A program made the position numbers and the translations under genes. Below, piece after piece: positions 16,837 through 25,082 of a stretch of 60,475 bases of DNA; positions within the stretch are counted from its first letter, which is position 1, and each line of letters begins with the position of its first letter. Location: the NCBI GenBank assembly GCA_964563755.1, contig CAZLYC010000010.1, positions 1 to 60,475 on the forward strand. The letters run 5' to 3'. The DNA is from JABMQF01 sp964563755 (lineage in GTDB: Archaea; Nanobdellota; Nanobdellia; Woesearchaeales; UBA11576). The notes beneath the pieces were generated by a model that was not told the origin of the DNA, made no database searches, and saw nothing but the letters and a program-made list of their open reading frames with translations.

Positions 16837-17529
16837 TCAGACTCTCTTCTCACACAAATTAGAAACAGGACACCCCTCACAATCCGGTTTCGTCCTGCAG
16901 TGCTGCTTTGCCAGTTCTACAAGAAGCGCATGGTATTCTTTGTAAGTCGCAACATCTTTTTTTATGTTGTCAACAAACATCTTCTGCAGTTCGTGATAAT
17001 CAACATCCTGCTTGCATAATCCGACTCTAGACATTATTCGTTTAGTATAAGTATCTATTACAAAGCTTGGCTTCTCGAATGCGTAAAGCACTATCGAGTC
17101 TGCTGTCTCTGGTCCTATTCCGTTGACAAAGAGAAGAAGTTCACGCAGCTGCAGAGCATCTTTTCTCATCAGCTCTTTCATTGTGTGCTGCTTCACGAAT
17201 TTAGCTATTGTCAGCAATCGTTCTGCTTTCTGGTTGTAATAGCCCGCACTACGGATGAGCTGTGCAAGCTTTTCTTTTTTTGTCTTGAGTATATTTTCAT
17301 AATGCACTTTCTTGTTCTTATGCAGCTGCTCAAGGGCTTTTTCGACATTTGTCCACGCAGTGTTCTGTGTGAGTATTGCGCCGAGCATTATCTCGAACCT
17401 ATGCTGTTCATTTTTCGGCCTGCCGGAATGGTGTCTTGTCCTTGTCTCTCCGTCAGGCGTCAGCGGCCACCAGCCTTGAGAACAGTACTTTTTGTATAGA
17501 ATCAAGTATATCCTGCTGAATTTATTCAT
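16837..17529 (-). CDS. Endonuclease III-related DNA glycosylase (HhH-GPD, COG2231 type)
   Basis: The 230-residue protein has a helix-hairpin-helix motif VNGIGPETADSI, the catalytic Asp in VIDTYTKRI, and four cysteines (CRTKPDCEGCPVSNLC) for a 4Fe-4S cluster at the C-terminus. Endonuclease III has a Lys in the HhH where this protein has Glu, which fits the COG2231 group and a monofunctional glycosylase without a strong lyase step. The likely substrate is an alkylated or oxidised base. No operon partner is seen; repeat A4 follows its stop. Confidence 0.87.
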   Translation of the reverse strand: MNKFSRIYLILYKKYCSQGWWPLTPDGETRTRHHSGRPKNEQHRFEIMLGAILTQNTAWTNVEKALEQLHKNKKVHYENILKTKKEKLAQLIRSAGYYNQKAERLLTIAKFVKQHTMKELMRKDALQLRELLLFVNGIGPETADSIVLYAFEKPSFVIDTYTKRIMSRVGLCKQDVDYHELQKMFVDNIKKDVATYKEYHALLVELAKQHCRTKPDCEGCPVSNLCEKRV

Positions 17530-17584
17530 AGAAAGGACAATTATTATCCTGTTTTAAAAGTTTTTGCTGATCGATTCAGGGTAT

Positions 17585-18184
17585 TTAGAACAACGACAGC
17601 TGTCCTGAATATTTTGGCAGCTTATTTGCGCAGGTTATTCTTGGTTCATGCATGCGCTCAAGTATCTCCTGCTCGTGGGGTACGTATTCTATCTTATTTT
17701 TATAGTTGCCTTTGCTCGCCTCTCTATTATGGATATATTTTATCCTATCAATTCCCACAATTATAATATCACGCGCTATCTGGTATAACGTCTGTGTCTG
17801 GAGTTTCATCCTGTTGAATTTATGTGGGGCGTAATCTGTTGATTTCTTCGACCAGATCCCAGCGTATGCGTAGAGCGCTTCCCACGGAGTAAGTTCTTTC
17901 ACTATTTCAGAAGGGAGTTTCACGTTAAGCAGGCCATATCCTACTTGTTTAAGAGGCATCTTGTTTATTGATTTGTATAAAGTCGTGCTGAAATCATAAG
18001 ATGATGTGCCTAATGCCACACCGTCTTTCTCGAGTCGCTCTGTTATTCTTGGAGCGGCTTCATCTTTAAGGTAATATACTCCCTCGGAATATGCATCAGG
18101 GATTATCTTGTCTTTCAGCAGGTCTTCTATGAACACCTGCGCGACCTTTTGATGATTTTTGTTTATCCTGTCTTCTATATCCAT
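17585..18184 (-). CDS. Uncharacterised 199-residue protein with C-terminal QLSLF
   Basis: I do not recognise the family. The sequence is mixed alpha/beta with no membrane segment and no cysteine cluster. Tyr-rich stretches (YSEGVYYL, WEALYAYAGIW) are visible in the middle. It ends in SGQLSLF, which loosely resembles a terminal PCNA-interaction motif but has the wrong spacing for a canonical one. The ATG at 18184 has no clear ribosome-binding site. It lies alone between the glycosylase gene and a divergent membrane-protein gene. Confidence 0.6.
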   Translation of the reverse strand: MDIEDRINKNHQKVAQVFIEDLLKDKIIPDAYSEGVYYLKDEAAPRITERLEKDGVALGTSSYDFSTTLYKSINKMPLKQVGYGLLNVKLPSEIVKELTPWEALYAYAGIWSKKSTDYAPHKFNRMKLQTQTLYQIARDIIIVGIDRIKYIHNREASKGNYKNKIEYVPHEQEILERMHEPRITCANKLPKYSGQLSLF

Positions 18185-18264
18185 TTTCAGTTTTTCAAAA
18201 AAAGCAGAAGTATATAAAATTTTCGTTCTTTCTCACCAAAGAGTAACGAAAATGCTTGAGAAAA

Positions 18265-18273
18265 CTATTTATA
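18265..18273 (+). promoter_or_regulatory. TATA box of the 18352 gene
   Basis: CTATTTATA at these bases is an archaeal TATA box. The next plus-strand gene starts 79 bases further on, after GGGGGTCC, so the mRNA would carry a leader of about 55 bases. Confidence 0.6.
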
Positions 18274-18351
18274 CCGCCCCGTAAACGATTCCAGAATAGC
18301 TACTGCAAAATAGAAAAACACACAACATCATAATAACGGGGGTCCCATAAA

Positions 18352-19083
18352 ATGGCCAATAATAAAAAAGATGAAGGTGAATTTTTAGAGGATTATTCTA
18401 ATGAGGAGGAGGCTGAAATGAAACCTAAGAAAAGAAATACGAAGAGGAAAAGCAAGACAAAAGTGATTGCTTGGATAATTGCGTTCATAGTGATTCTAGG
18501 AGTGCTTCTCCTGATAAGGTTCAAATACGCTGCTCCTGAAGCAGCAGTAGAAGTCCCTGAAGAAGAGGCTCCTGCTGAAGAGACTGAGGAGCAATACGTG
18601 ACTGCTCCAGAGACAGAAGACGCAGCTGATGAAGAAGCTCCAGCAGAAGCTCAGGAAGCAGGACCTGCGGTCGTTCCAAAAGAAGACCTTCCAAAGATAG
18701 AGAGCAACATAGACACGACGATAAAACCTGAATTGTTCTCGAACATAAGATGCGAATTCGATGATGACAGCCAGCTGCTCTACATAAAGCTCAGAATCAA
18801 CAACATACTCGGTGAGGACGTGAAGATAAGCCCAAGAGGAGTCATGAAGGGATACAATACCTACTTCATCATAAGAGGCATTGTCGACACTGACCCGGGC
18901 TGTAATACAGAGCTTGTCAAGCCAGGCGAGTGGACTGAATGCAAGAAGATAGGATTCGATGCAGAGAGGTACGCGAACATACCAGGAATAAACAGGATAA
19001 GCGTCCAGGTTCCAGGCAAGACAGAAGCATTGCTGGTCGAATGTCCTGCGTTGCCACAAGAAGCAGCAGAGGCTTCTCTGTAA
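18352..19083 (+). CDS. Single-span membrane protein with acidic Pro/Ala/Glu linker and extracellular domain
   Basis: The 243-residue protein has a basic cytosolic N-terminus (MKPKKRNTKRKSK), one membrane helix (about residues 43-61, IAWIIAFIVILGVLLLI), an 80-residue Glu/Ala/Pro linker and a C-terminal domain of about 125 residues with conserved-looking cysteines (NIRCEF, PGCNTEL, ECKKIG, VECPA). Those four cysteines could form disulfides outside the cell. I do not recognise the family. It has its own promoter and no operon partner. Confidence 0.7.
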   Translation: MANNKKDEGEFLEDYSNEEEAEMKPKKRNTKRKSKTKVIAWIIAFIVILGVLLLIRFKYAAPEAAVEVPEEEAPAEETEEQYVTAPETEDAADEEAPAEAQEAGPAVVPKEDLPKIESNIDTTIKPELFSNIRCEFDDDSQLLYIKLRINNILGEDVKISPRGVMKGYNTYFIIRGIVDTDPGCNTELVKPGEWTECKKIGFDAERYANIPGINRISVQVPGKTEALLVECPALPQEAAEASL

Positions 19084-19294
19084 TTATTTTAATTTAATAT
19101 TTTATTCTTTTTTCTTCAGTTGTTCCATAACCTTTTTATAATACCATTCTCGAGGTAATCGCACCCGACTTAGCTATTGGTCAAGCAGTGTGGCTGAGCG
19201 CAGAGAAACCGCACGATTTGCATCAAAGCCATCAAAATCGCTTTGGCGATTTTGGGGTGCCAAAGCCGCAGCTTTGAGCACTTTGTTAAACTTT
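19084..19294 (+). other. Leader region upstream of tRNA-Leu with strong hairpins
   Basis: A TATA box (TTTTTATA, 19134-19141) predicts a transcript starting near 19165, about 130 bases before tRNA-Leu. The leader contains CAAAATCGC/GCGATTTTG and CAAAGC-CGCA-GCTTTG hairpins, and GCACCC (19161-19166) can pair with GGGTGC (19254-19259). No T-loop sequence is present, so it is not a second tRNA. It may be a processed leader or an unknown small RNA. Confidence 0.4.
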
Positions 19295-19444
19295 GTGGGG
19301 GTGCCGGAGTGGTCAATCACGTGAAAAACGTGGACTAGACGGGCAGGGCTTAGGAAAGAAGATAGGGTGTGATGAGCTTCACGCTGTGACTTTAAGACAC
19401 CCTGTGGCTTAGTGCCTACGAGGGTTCAAACCCCTTCCCCCACA
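19295..19444 (+). tRNA. tRNA-Leu(TAG) with two introns (D-loop and anticodon loop)
   Basis: Acceptor GTGGGGG pairs with CCCCCAC; the T-arm is GAGGG-TTCAAAC-CCCTT. The anticodon stem CAGGG (19344-19348) pairs with CCCTG (19400-19404), with loop CTTAGG before the intron, so the anticodon is TAG. The canonical intron after position 37 is about 44 bases (19355-19398). The D-loop also carries about 23 extra bases (near 19316-19338) that fold as CACGT...ACGTG. Exact splice sites are inferred. Confidence 0.85.
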
Positions 19445-19570
19445 TTTTTTATTAAAAAATGTGATAAAACAGGTTAGTATTATGGGATTTCGCGCAATGC
19501 TCAATCCCAATAACTCCACTCGACCAAAACCATTATAAAGGGGTCGTTTCTCCAAGAGGATTGATTCAAA

Positions 19571-19951
19571 ATGGCAATATCACAACGCAAGGCAAGACAG
19601 AGCCCAAGCGGCTCAAAATACAAGCATTGTAGGAAGAAGAAGCTCCATGAGCTTGGAAGCAATCCTACTTTGACTAAGCTCGGTGAAAGCAAGAGCAACA
19701 AGGCAAAGATGACCGGCGGGATAAAGACAAGGCTTTTGATGGCGAACAAGGCGAATGTCCTCAACCCGAAGACAAAGAAGTGTGTCATGGCAAAGATAAC
19801 GAACGTAGTCGGAAATCCTGCTAACCGCTATTTTGTCAGGCGAAACATAATCACAAGAGGCAGCGTAATAGATACTGATAAGGGAAGGGCAAGAGTCACA
19901 TCAAGGCCCGGCCAGGAAGGTACTGTCAATGCAGTTCTTATAACAGAATAA
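19571..19951 (+). CDS. rps8e: Small-subunit ribosomal protein eS8 (S8e)
   Basis: The 126-residue protein shows the S8e features: an N-terminal RKARQSPSGSKYKHCRKKKLHELG segment rich in Lys/Arg, GGIKTRLLMANKANVLNP in the middle, and NPANRYFVRRNIITRGSVI near the end. It binds 16S rRNA. A TATA-like ATTATAAAG (19532-19540) and an AAGAGGA motif precede the ATG. Repeats A5 and B2 follow its stop in tandem. Confidence 0.95.
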   Translation: MAISQRKARQSPSGSKYKHCRKKKLHELGSNPTLTKLGESKSNKAKMTGGIKTRLLMANKANVLNPKTKKCVMAKITNVVGNPANRYFVRRNIITRGSVIDTDKGRARVTSRPGQEGTVNAVLITE

Positions 19952-19982
19952 ATTTTTTATTTTTTACATAATTCTCATAAGA

Positions 19983-20077
19983 GCAATGCCGCCTAGCGAG
20001 CGTCAATTATATATTCTGAATATGATGCAGTTGGGCAAACAATATAGGTTTTAGAAACAGTGCGAGCGCGGCATTGC
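19983..20077 (+). repeat. Dispersed structured repeat, type A, copy A5
   Basis: GCAATGCCGC and GCGGCATTGC are perfect 10-bp ends. CTA-GCGAGC and GCGAGC modules are intact. The core is GCAGTTGGGCAAACAAT. It lies 31 bases after the S8e stop and 17 bases before B2. Confidence 0.95.
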
Positions 20078-20094
20078 GGTAACAATGAACTTTC

Positions 20095-20198
20095 GCACCG
20101 CCACAGCCGCTCGCTCTGACTGAAGATCAGATTATTTCTCTGAGTACACCATTAATCTGATATAAAATCTGGCTAGCTCGCAAGGGCTATGGCGGTGC
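20095..20198 (-). repeat. Dispersed structured repeat, type B, copy B2
   Basis: GCACCGCCACAGCC pairs with GGCTATGGCGGTGC over 14 bp with one wobble. On the minus strand a CTT bulge and GCGAGC follow the stem, and GCGAGC returns on the other side. An inner 9-bp stem ATCAGATTA/TAATCTGAT carries the conserved loop CTGAGTACACCAT. It begins 13 bases after the stop of the 20211 gene. Confidence 0.95.
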
Positions 20199-20210
20199 TA
20201 ATTATAGAAT

Positions 20211-21125
20211 TTATTTTCCTATCTTTTTCTTAAGAAGTTCGTAGTTCTTTAGTACCAGTTTATTCTTCGGGTCTTTTGAAAGCGCCTCGTCAAGAAGTTT
20301 CTTCGCGACATCATTCTTTCCGAGGTTCAGGTATATGAAAGCCAGGTTGTTCATCGACGCGACATCGTGCTTGTTCTTCATTATCGCGGCGTTCAGGAAC
20401 TTTATCGCTTCCTTGTATCTTGAGAGCTCTATGAATGTCTTGCCGATGTCAGCGAAGATGCCCGGATAGTTTGGGTTGAACTTGAGTGTCCTCAGATAGT
20501 ATTTCAGCGCAAGTTCCGCCTTTCCGCCTGAGAAGAACATGTCTGCTATCTGCTTGTTCTGCGCAGGGTTCTCCGGCTCTTTCTCAAGTTTCTTCCAAGC
20601 ATCATCTGATGTGTTATCTGCAGATGCATCTGCTTTAGAAGATTTGATTTGGATTGATGATGGGATCAACTCTCCCTTGTTCTGGACAATAGATTTCTCG
20701 ACAGAGCTTGCCGTGAATTTAATCTTGGGGTGATTCTTGAATATCCTGATTTCATCCTGATTCTTGCCTGCAGATTTTTCTATCTGGACCTTGAATCCGC
20801 AGATTGATTTGAGACAGTTCTCCCTGTCGTTTACAAGCTTGAGAAGTTCTGCCTTGGCTTGAGTATCGAGAGCCTCACCCTGCTCCATGAAGAAAACCCA
20901 GTTGGATGACGCTTTGCTTAGAGCGAGATTCTTGAGGAAATCCTGGTCCTTGCTGTCATGCAGAAAGACATTTTCAGTCAGTGTCCTTGCGCTCTGCGCT
21001 GCGTCCTCATCCGAGCTTCCGCAGACTATAACTATCTCATCAACGATGTCCTTCACGCTGGACACAGAACTATTCAGGGATACTCCTCCTTCTTTAGCTA
21101 CTAAACATAGACTTAGAGTTACCAT
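20211..21125 (-). CDS. Glycosyltransferase-2-like protein with C-terminal TPR repeats
   Basis: The N-terminal 150 residues (TLSLCLVAKEGGVSLNSSVSSV, then DEIVIVCGSSDEDA) resemble the start of family-2 glycosyltransferases of the SunS-like group, though the usual Asp in IVDTGSTD is replaced by CGSS, which may affect nucleotide-sugar binding. Residues about 180-304 hold three TPR units (for example AELALKYYLRTLKFNPNYPG and YKEAIKFLNAAI). Such proteins glycosylate peptides or bind partners. Catalytic activity is uncertain. Repeat B2 follows its stop. Confidence 0.72.
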   Translation of the reverse strand: MVTLSLCLVAKEGGVSLNSSVSSVKDIVDEIVIVCGSSDEDAAQSARTLTENVFLHDSKDQDFLKNLALSKASSNWVFFMEQGEALDTQAKAELLKLVNDRENCLKSICGFKVQIEKSAGKNQDEIRIFKNHPKIKFTASSVEKSIVQNKGELIPSSIQIKSSKADASADNTSDDAWKKLEKEPENPAQNKQIADMFFSGGKAELALKYYLRTLKFNPNYPGIFADIGKTFIELSRYKEAIKFLNAAIMKNKHDVASMNNLAFIYLNLGKNDVAKKLLDEALSKDPKNKLVLKNYELLKKKIGK

Positions 21126-21176
21126 GCCTTCCCCCTCAAAAAGATTTTAAAAAAAAATATTTGCAGTTGAACAGGA

Positions 21177-21362
21177 TTATTTCCTCTTCTTGCCGGCCCT
21201 CTTTGTCTGCCAGGAATAGCTGCGTTTCTTTGTCGATACACCGTATCCACAGCTTGCGCACTTCTTCTTTCTCTTGTGGTAGGTGTGCCTTCCGCATCTC
21301 CTGCAGTAGACATGTGTCTTCTTGCCTGACCTTTTTCCGAATGATGATGTTCCTTTTGTCAT
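21177..21362 (-). CDS. rpl37e: Large-subunit ribosomal protein eL37 (L37e)
   Basis: The 61-residue zinc-binding protein matches L37e: MTKGTSSFGKRSGKKTH, CRRCGRHTYHKRKKKCASCGYG and a basic tail. The two CxxC pairs hold zinc in the 50S subunit. It lies 30 bases after the LSm gene, a pairing seen in most archaea, and shares its transcript. Confidence 0.95.
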   Translation of the reverse strand: MTKGTSSFGKRSGKKTHVYCRRCGRHTYHKRKKKCASCGYGVSTKKRSYSWQTKRAGKKRK

Positions 21363-21392
21363 CTAGAAAACCCTTTTGTTGCTTTTGCCGGA

Positions 21393-21620
21393 TTATTGTG
21401 CTGGCGAGAGCAGTATTATAGTATCTCCCCTGAGGAATACCATACCGAGCTTTCTCTTGATCTCTCCATCCTTTCTCTCTTCAGCGTCTTCGAGCACGAC
21501 ATTTATGTGTATGTCGAATGCCTTGAGCGTGCCTATGACTTGTGTGCCGTTCTTCAGCTCAACTATGACTCGCTTGTTCCTAGAAACATTTAATGCGTCT
21601 AATGGTCTTGAAGCATCCAT
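21393..21620 (-). CDS. lsm: Sm-like archaeal protein (LSm)
   Basis: The 75-residue protein has both Sm motifs: VIVELKNGTQVIGTLKAFDIHINVVL (Sm1, residues 18-43) and LGMVFLRGDTIILL (Sm2). It forms a heptameric ring that binds U-rich RNA. GGAGGT precedes the ATG at 21620. It is co-transcribed with rpl37e. Confidence 0.95.
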   Translation of the reverse strand: MDASRPLDALNVSRNKRVIVELKNGTQVIGTLKAFDIHINVVLEDAEERKDGEIKRKLGMVFLRGDTIILLSPAQ

Positions 21621-22308
21621 TTTAAAACCTCCAAAAAAAACAATGATTCGTTGGATTTACGGCCTCTATTTAAATGTTATGCTGGTCAATTAAAGCCATT
21701 AATACCCCTGCCACCTGGCGAGTTCTAGACGCTCTCTAAAAAAATCATTGCAGCTGGCAAACCAGAACCAAAAAAATAATCAACACGAGCGCAGCATTGG
21801 TGCGGCATTGGCAGTAACCAGTACCATCGGAAAAACCCCATTTATAAACCAATTACCGGTTGACTATTATATTATATATGCAACAGGAATAGCACAAAAT
21901 CAGGATTTATTTATAAACAAGTGCCTGTGGTGCAAATCTAATGAATTTTTAGCCATTTTAAAGCGAGGAACTAACGGAAATGATTTCGGATTTTCTGATA
22001 AAAATCAATTGTTTATTGGACAATAGTGAAAGTCTATAAATATCTTAAAATAGCATTAAAGAGGCTAAAGTAATTATTACGGTTTTTGCTCTGGAAGGCA
22101 TTGCGAAACCTTTATAATGCAGATTTGTAACCGGTCATCTCAATTAGTTTCGACTAACAAACACAAAGACTACGTCTTAAGCGATGACAAGAACGACAAA
22201 AACGACTGTCCAATACCACAACGTGTAAAGGGGCGAAATACCTTCTTTGCATACGGACAACCTAACAGCTCGGATAGCATATACGTAAACACTGGAGGTG
22301 TTTAGGTA
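21621..22308. promoter_or_regulatory. Intergenic region with repeat A6 and the S-layer promoter and long leader
   Basis: Bases 21706-21813 are repeat copy A6. Bases 21815-22100 are AT-rich and show no gene. A TATA box (TTTATAAT, 22111-22118) predicts an RNA start near 22140, giving a leader of about 170 bases before the S-layer ATG at 22309. The leader is A-rich with few strong stems and ends with GGAGGTG (22294-22300). Open frames that cross this region overlap the repeat and have no start signals, so I reject them as genes. Confidence 0.6.
21706..21813 (+). repeat. Dispersed structured repeat, type A, copy A6 (degenerate)
   Basis: CTGCCAC, bulge CTG and GCGAGT on the left; ACGAGC on the right. 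GCGAGT/ACGAGC is a compensated change (C-G to T-A) of the module. The core hairpin is CTGG-CAAA-CCAG instead of GTTG...CAAC, also compensated. The right stem is duplicated (GCAGCATTGG, GCGGCATTGG). Confidence 0.85.
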
Positions 22309-24858
22309 ATGAATATAAAGAAAGCAGTTAAGAAGGTTGTTGCCATGGGTGTAGGCGTTTCTATGTTGGGAGCCACACTACTCGGTGCAACAGCAAACCC
22401 ATACGACTTGAGCGAATATCCAGTCCCTTTTGTTAAGGACGGAATGTTCAATGGCTTGATGGTCGTTGGTGACGACGCAGCTCCTGCGGATATCATCGGT
22501 GTCACAGACATCGCAATGAGCCTGCAGTACAGCTCGACAGTAAAGGAGATAGTCAAGGTCTCTGGCGACGCTGGAGTCTCCCTCAGTGGTGACTCAGTGA
22601 AGATACAGAGGTCAGGCGACGCTCTTGAAGTTGGCGAATGGCTCGGCGACGTAACTGAGACACTCGACAATGCAGATGCCGAAGCGCTCAAGACTTTCAC
22701 AGTCTCGAACGACAAGGGCACAACCGACGTGAACCAGTACTTGAGATTCAAGTGGGACACGCCTGCAGCCGTAACAGGAGCTGCTCAGGTGCTCTACACA
22801 GAAGACGACGATGACAATGTCGGCGACTTCTTGAAGTTCGACGATGGTGAAGAAGTCTTCAAATACGAGCTTGAGTTCGTAGAAGGCTTTGAGTCAGACC
22901 TAGACGATGAAGACAACCTCGATGATCTCGAAGACGAGACACTCCACATATTGGGCGAGGACTTCGCAGTTGTTGACGCCACATTTGACGGCACACTCGA
23001 ATTGTCTCTGATGGGCGGCGCTATCCACGACACAATCGAGGAAGGCGAGACCAAGACATACACCTTGAAAGGCAAGGAGTATGAAGTCACAGCACTGATC
23101 ATATCAGACTGGGCTGGAGCCAACGGCGATGCCAAGGTAAAGCTCAAGGTCAACGGCGAAGTGACAAAGGAGATGACAGAAGGGTCAACAGAGATCCTCA
23201 ACGACGGAACGACAATCGGCATAAGGGAAGTCTTGCCTAACGAAGCAGGAGAGACTGCAGGCGGAGATATCCTGGAATTCTATCTTGGAGCATTCAAGAT
23301 AAAGTTCTCAGACTCCACAGGCACCTCAGCAACCTTTGACGGAAATGTCGAAGTCAACGAGGAGAACATAGAGGACGCTGACCTATCAATGGTCTTCACA
23401 AACACGTCGAATTCATTGAAGATCAGCAAGATAGCGTACATCCTCACGACAGACGGTGTCGGTGGAAATGAGCCATTCGCAGCACCAGGCCAGGGCTTGA
23501 GAGAGAAAATCGACGAGCCTGAAGCAATGCTCGCGGACAATTGGGACATAAAGTACGAAGGACTTTCTGACCCAGGATTCGCCATGATAGATGTCAAGCC
23601 AAGCGGCGATGACGAATACAGGCTCAGCTTCACGAACACACAGGGTGTCGAGTACAGCAACGTCAGGTTGTTCTACGGAAACGCAACAGGACTGTACTAT
23701 GGTGACGAAGACGATTCATTCGTATTCGGCATGAGCTTCAACGATACAGACGCAAACCAGTATTTAATAGTCAAGAATGACTATTTCCTCGTAAGCCACA
23801 ATGGCCTGCAGGACACTGGCGTATCAAGGATTTTGAGACTTGACTCACTTGACACAGCGAACGAGCTCGTACAGCTAACTGATGTCGGCACAGGAAGCAC
23901 ACTGAACGTGCAGTACACTTCAGCATGCAACCTAGGCACAGCAGGAAACTGCGATGGTGACTTGAACGTTGGAGGTTATACCTTCGGTGTTTCAATTATG
24001 AACGACTCTGTCAACCAGGTGAAGTTGGTTGTTGACTTGAACGACTCGAACGGAGCGACAGCAGCTGTTGAAGCACAGGTTGTTGCCAAGGGCGGAGCAA
24101 TCCTCGACTTGGGAATAGCACCTACAATTGCACGCAGAGGTGCAGTTACATCGCCAGCCCAGCTGACGTTGACAACACTTGCGGAGAACTTCGACGAGAG
24201 TCTGGCAAATGAAGTGATAACTATCAACGTGTCAAATTCTGCAGGCACACTCGATTTGAGCGCCTTACAGGATGCAACACTTGATCTGTTCACACCTCAG
24301 GACAACGACGAAATCTCAACAGGAATGACTAAGTACGGCGTGCTCGTAACAGAGCAGGACGAGGACAACGATCCAGACAGCATTGAGATAAAGTATCCAC
24401 TTGCTCAGGTACTGCCTCAGGTCTTCGTGACATTCGACAAGACTGTCACAATGGAAGGCGGAGCAGGCACCATAACAGTGGAGAAGCCTCAGAGGATCGA
24501 GATCGGGTCAGCAGTACTTGCCAGCCAGGTTTCAGACCCAACAGCAGTCAGCCTCATCTCAGTAGGCGGATCATGCATCAATTCAGTAACTGCAGAAGTT
24601 ATGGGATTGACATATCCAGCATGCGGAGAAGCTTCAGGCCTTGCTGAAGGCGAAGGATTGATCAAGCTCTACGAGAGTGGAGACAAGGTCGCCATCGTCG
24701 TCGCAGGATGGGAAGCTGAGGACACGACAAGGGCAACAAGAGTCCTTGCTGACTTCAAGACTTACCAGGAAGCTGGTCAGCTTGTAGGGTCCGAAGTCAA
24801 GGTTACTGGAACCTCTGCAACAGAGTTCACAGTAACTCCTGTCTCGAAGACTGAATAA
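22309..24858 (+). CDS. S-layer protein (Methanococcus type)
   Basis: The 849-residue protein has a signal peptide (AVKKVVAMGVGVSMLGATLL, cut near residue 28 after ATA) followed by NPYDLSEYPVPFVKDGMFNGLMVVGD and AAPADIIGVTDIAMSLQ, the N-terminal signature of the Methanococcus-type S-layer family. The rest is acidic with many Asp and Thr. It should form the surface lattice. Codon use is skewed to a narrow set (AAG, GAC, CTC, GTC), typical of a very highly expressed gene. A strong ribosome-binding site and a long leader precede it. Confidence 0.92.
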   Translation: MNIKKAVKKVVAMGVGVSMLGATLLGATANPYDLSEYPVPFVKDGMFNGLMVVGDDAAPADIIGVTDIAMSLQYSSTVKEIVKVSGDAGVSLSGDSVKIQRSGDALEVGEWLGDVTETLDNADAEALKTFTVSNDKGTTDVNQYLRFKWDTPAAVTGAAQVLYTEDDDDNVGDFLKFDDGEEVFKYELEFVEGFESDLDDEDNLDDLEDETLHILGEDFAVVDATFDGTLELSLMGGAIHDTIEEGETKTYTLKGKEYEVTALIISDWAGANGDAKVKLKVNGEVTKEMTEGSTEILNDGTTIGIREVLPNEAGETAGGDILEFYLGAFKIKFSDSTGTSATFDGNVEVNEENIEDADLSMVFTNTSNSLKISKIAYILTTDGVGGNEPFAAPGQGLREKIDEPEAMLADNWDIKYEGLSDPGFAMIDVKPSGDDEYRLSFTNTQGVEYSNVRLFYGNATGLYYGDEDDSFVFGMSFNDTDANQYLIVKNDYFLVSHNGLQDTGVSRILRLDSLDTANELVQLTDVGTGSTLNVQYTSACNLGTAGNCDGDLNVGGYTFGVSIMNDSVNQVKLVVDLNDSNGATAAVEAQVVAKGGAILDLGIAPTIARRGAVTSPAQLTLTTLAENFDESLANEVITINVSNSAGTLDLSALQDATLDLFTPQDNDEISTGMTKYGVLVTEQDEDNDPDSIEIKYPLAQVLPQVFVTFDKTVTMEGGAGTITVEKPQRIEIGSAVLASQVSDPTAVSLISVGGSCINSVTAEVMGLTYPACGEASGLAEGEGLIKLYESGDKVAIVVAGWEAEDTTRATRVLADFKTYQEAGQLVGSEVKVTGTSATEFTVTPVSKTE

Positions 24859-24970
24859 ACAGAGGATTTAATCCTCTAATTTTTTCTTTTTTGTTTTTTC
24901 TTCTATTTCTTCCAAATGGTTACGCTCATTTGATACGCAAAGTACTGCATTCGCTACGCTCAGCAGCACG

Positions 24971-25074
24971 AGCACCGCCACCCAGCTCGCTCCGACAATT
25001 GATTCGAATAGATGTCTGAGTACACCATTCATCAGAATAAGAAACTGCTAGCTCGCTAGGGCAGTAGCGGTGCT
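24971..25074 (-). repeat. Dispersed structured repeat, type B, copy B3
   Basis: AGCACCGC and GCGGTGCT are the ends. On the minus strand CTAGCGAGC follows the first stem and GCGAGC precedes the second. The inner GATG/CATC stem carries TCTGAGTACACCATT. It begins nine bases after the stop of the radical SAM gene, in sense orientation. Confidence 0.92.
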
Positions 25075-25082
25075 TGTTTTAC

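Noticed and set aside
19161..19259. tRNA-like closed segment upstream of tRNA-Leu
   Set aside because: GCACCC/GGGTGC could be an acceptor stem, but there is no T-loop (TTC) and no anticodon arm. I keep it only as a structured leader.
21748..22305. Two open frames between LSm and the S-layer gene
   Set aside because: The first begins inside repeat A6, both lack start signals, and their composition is that of AT-rich non-coding DNA. The second lies in the S-layer mRNA leader.
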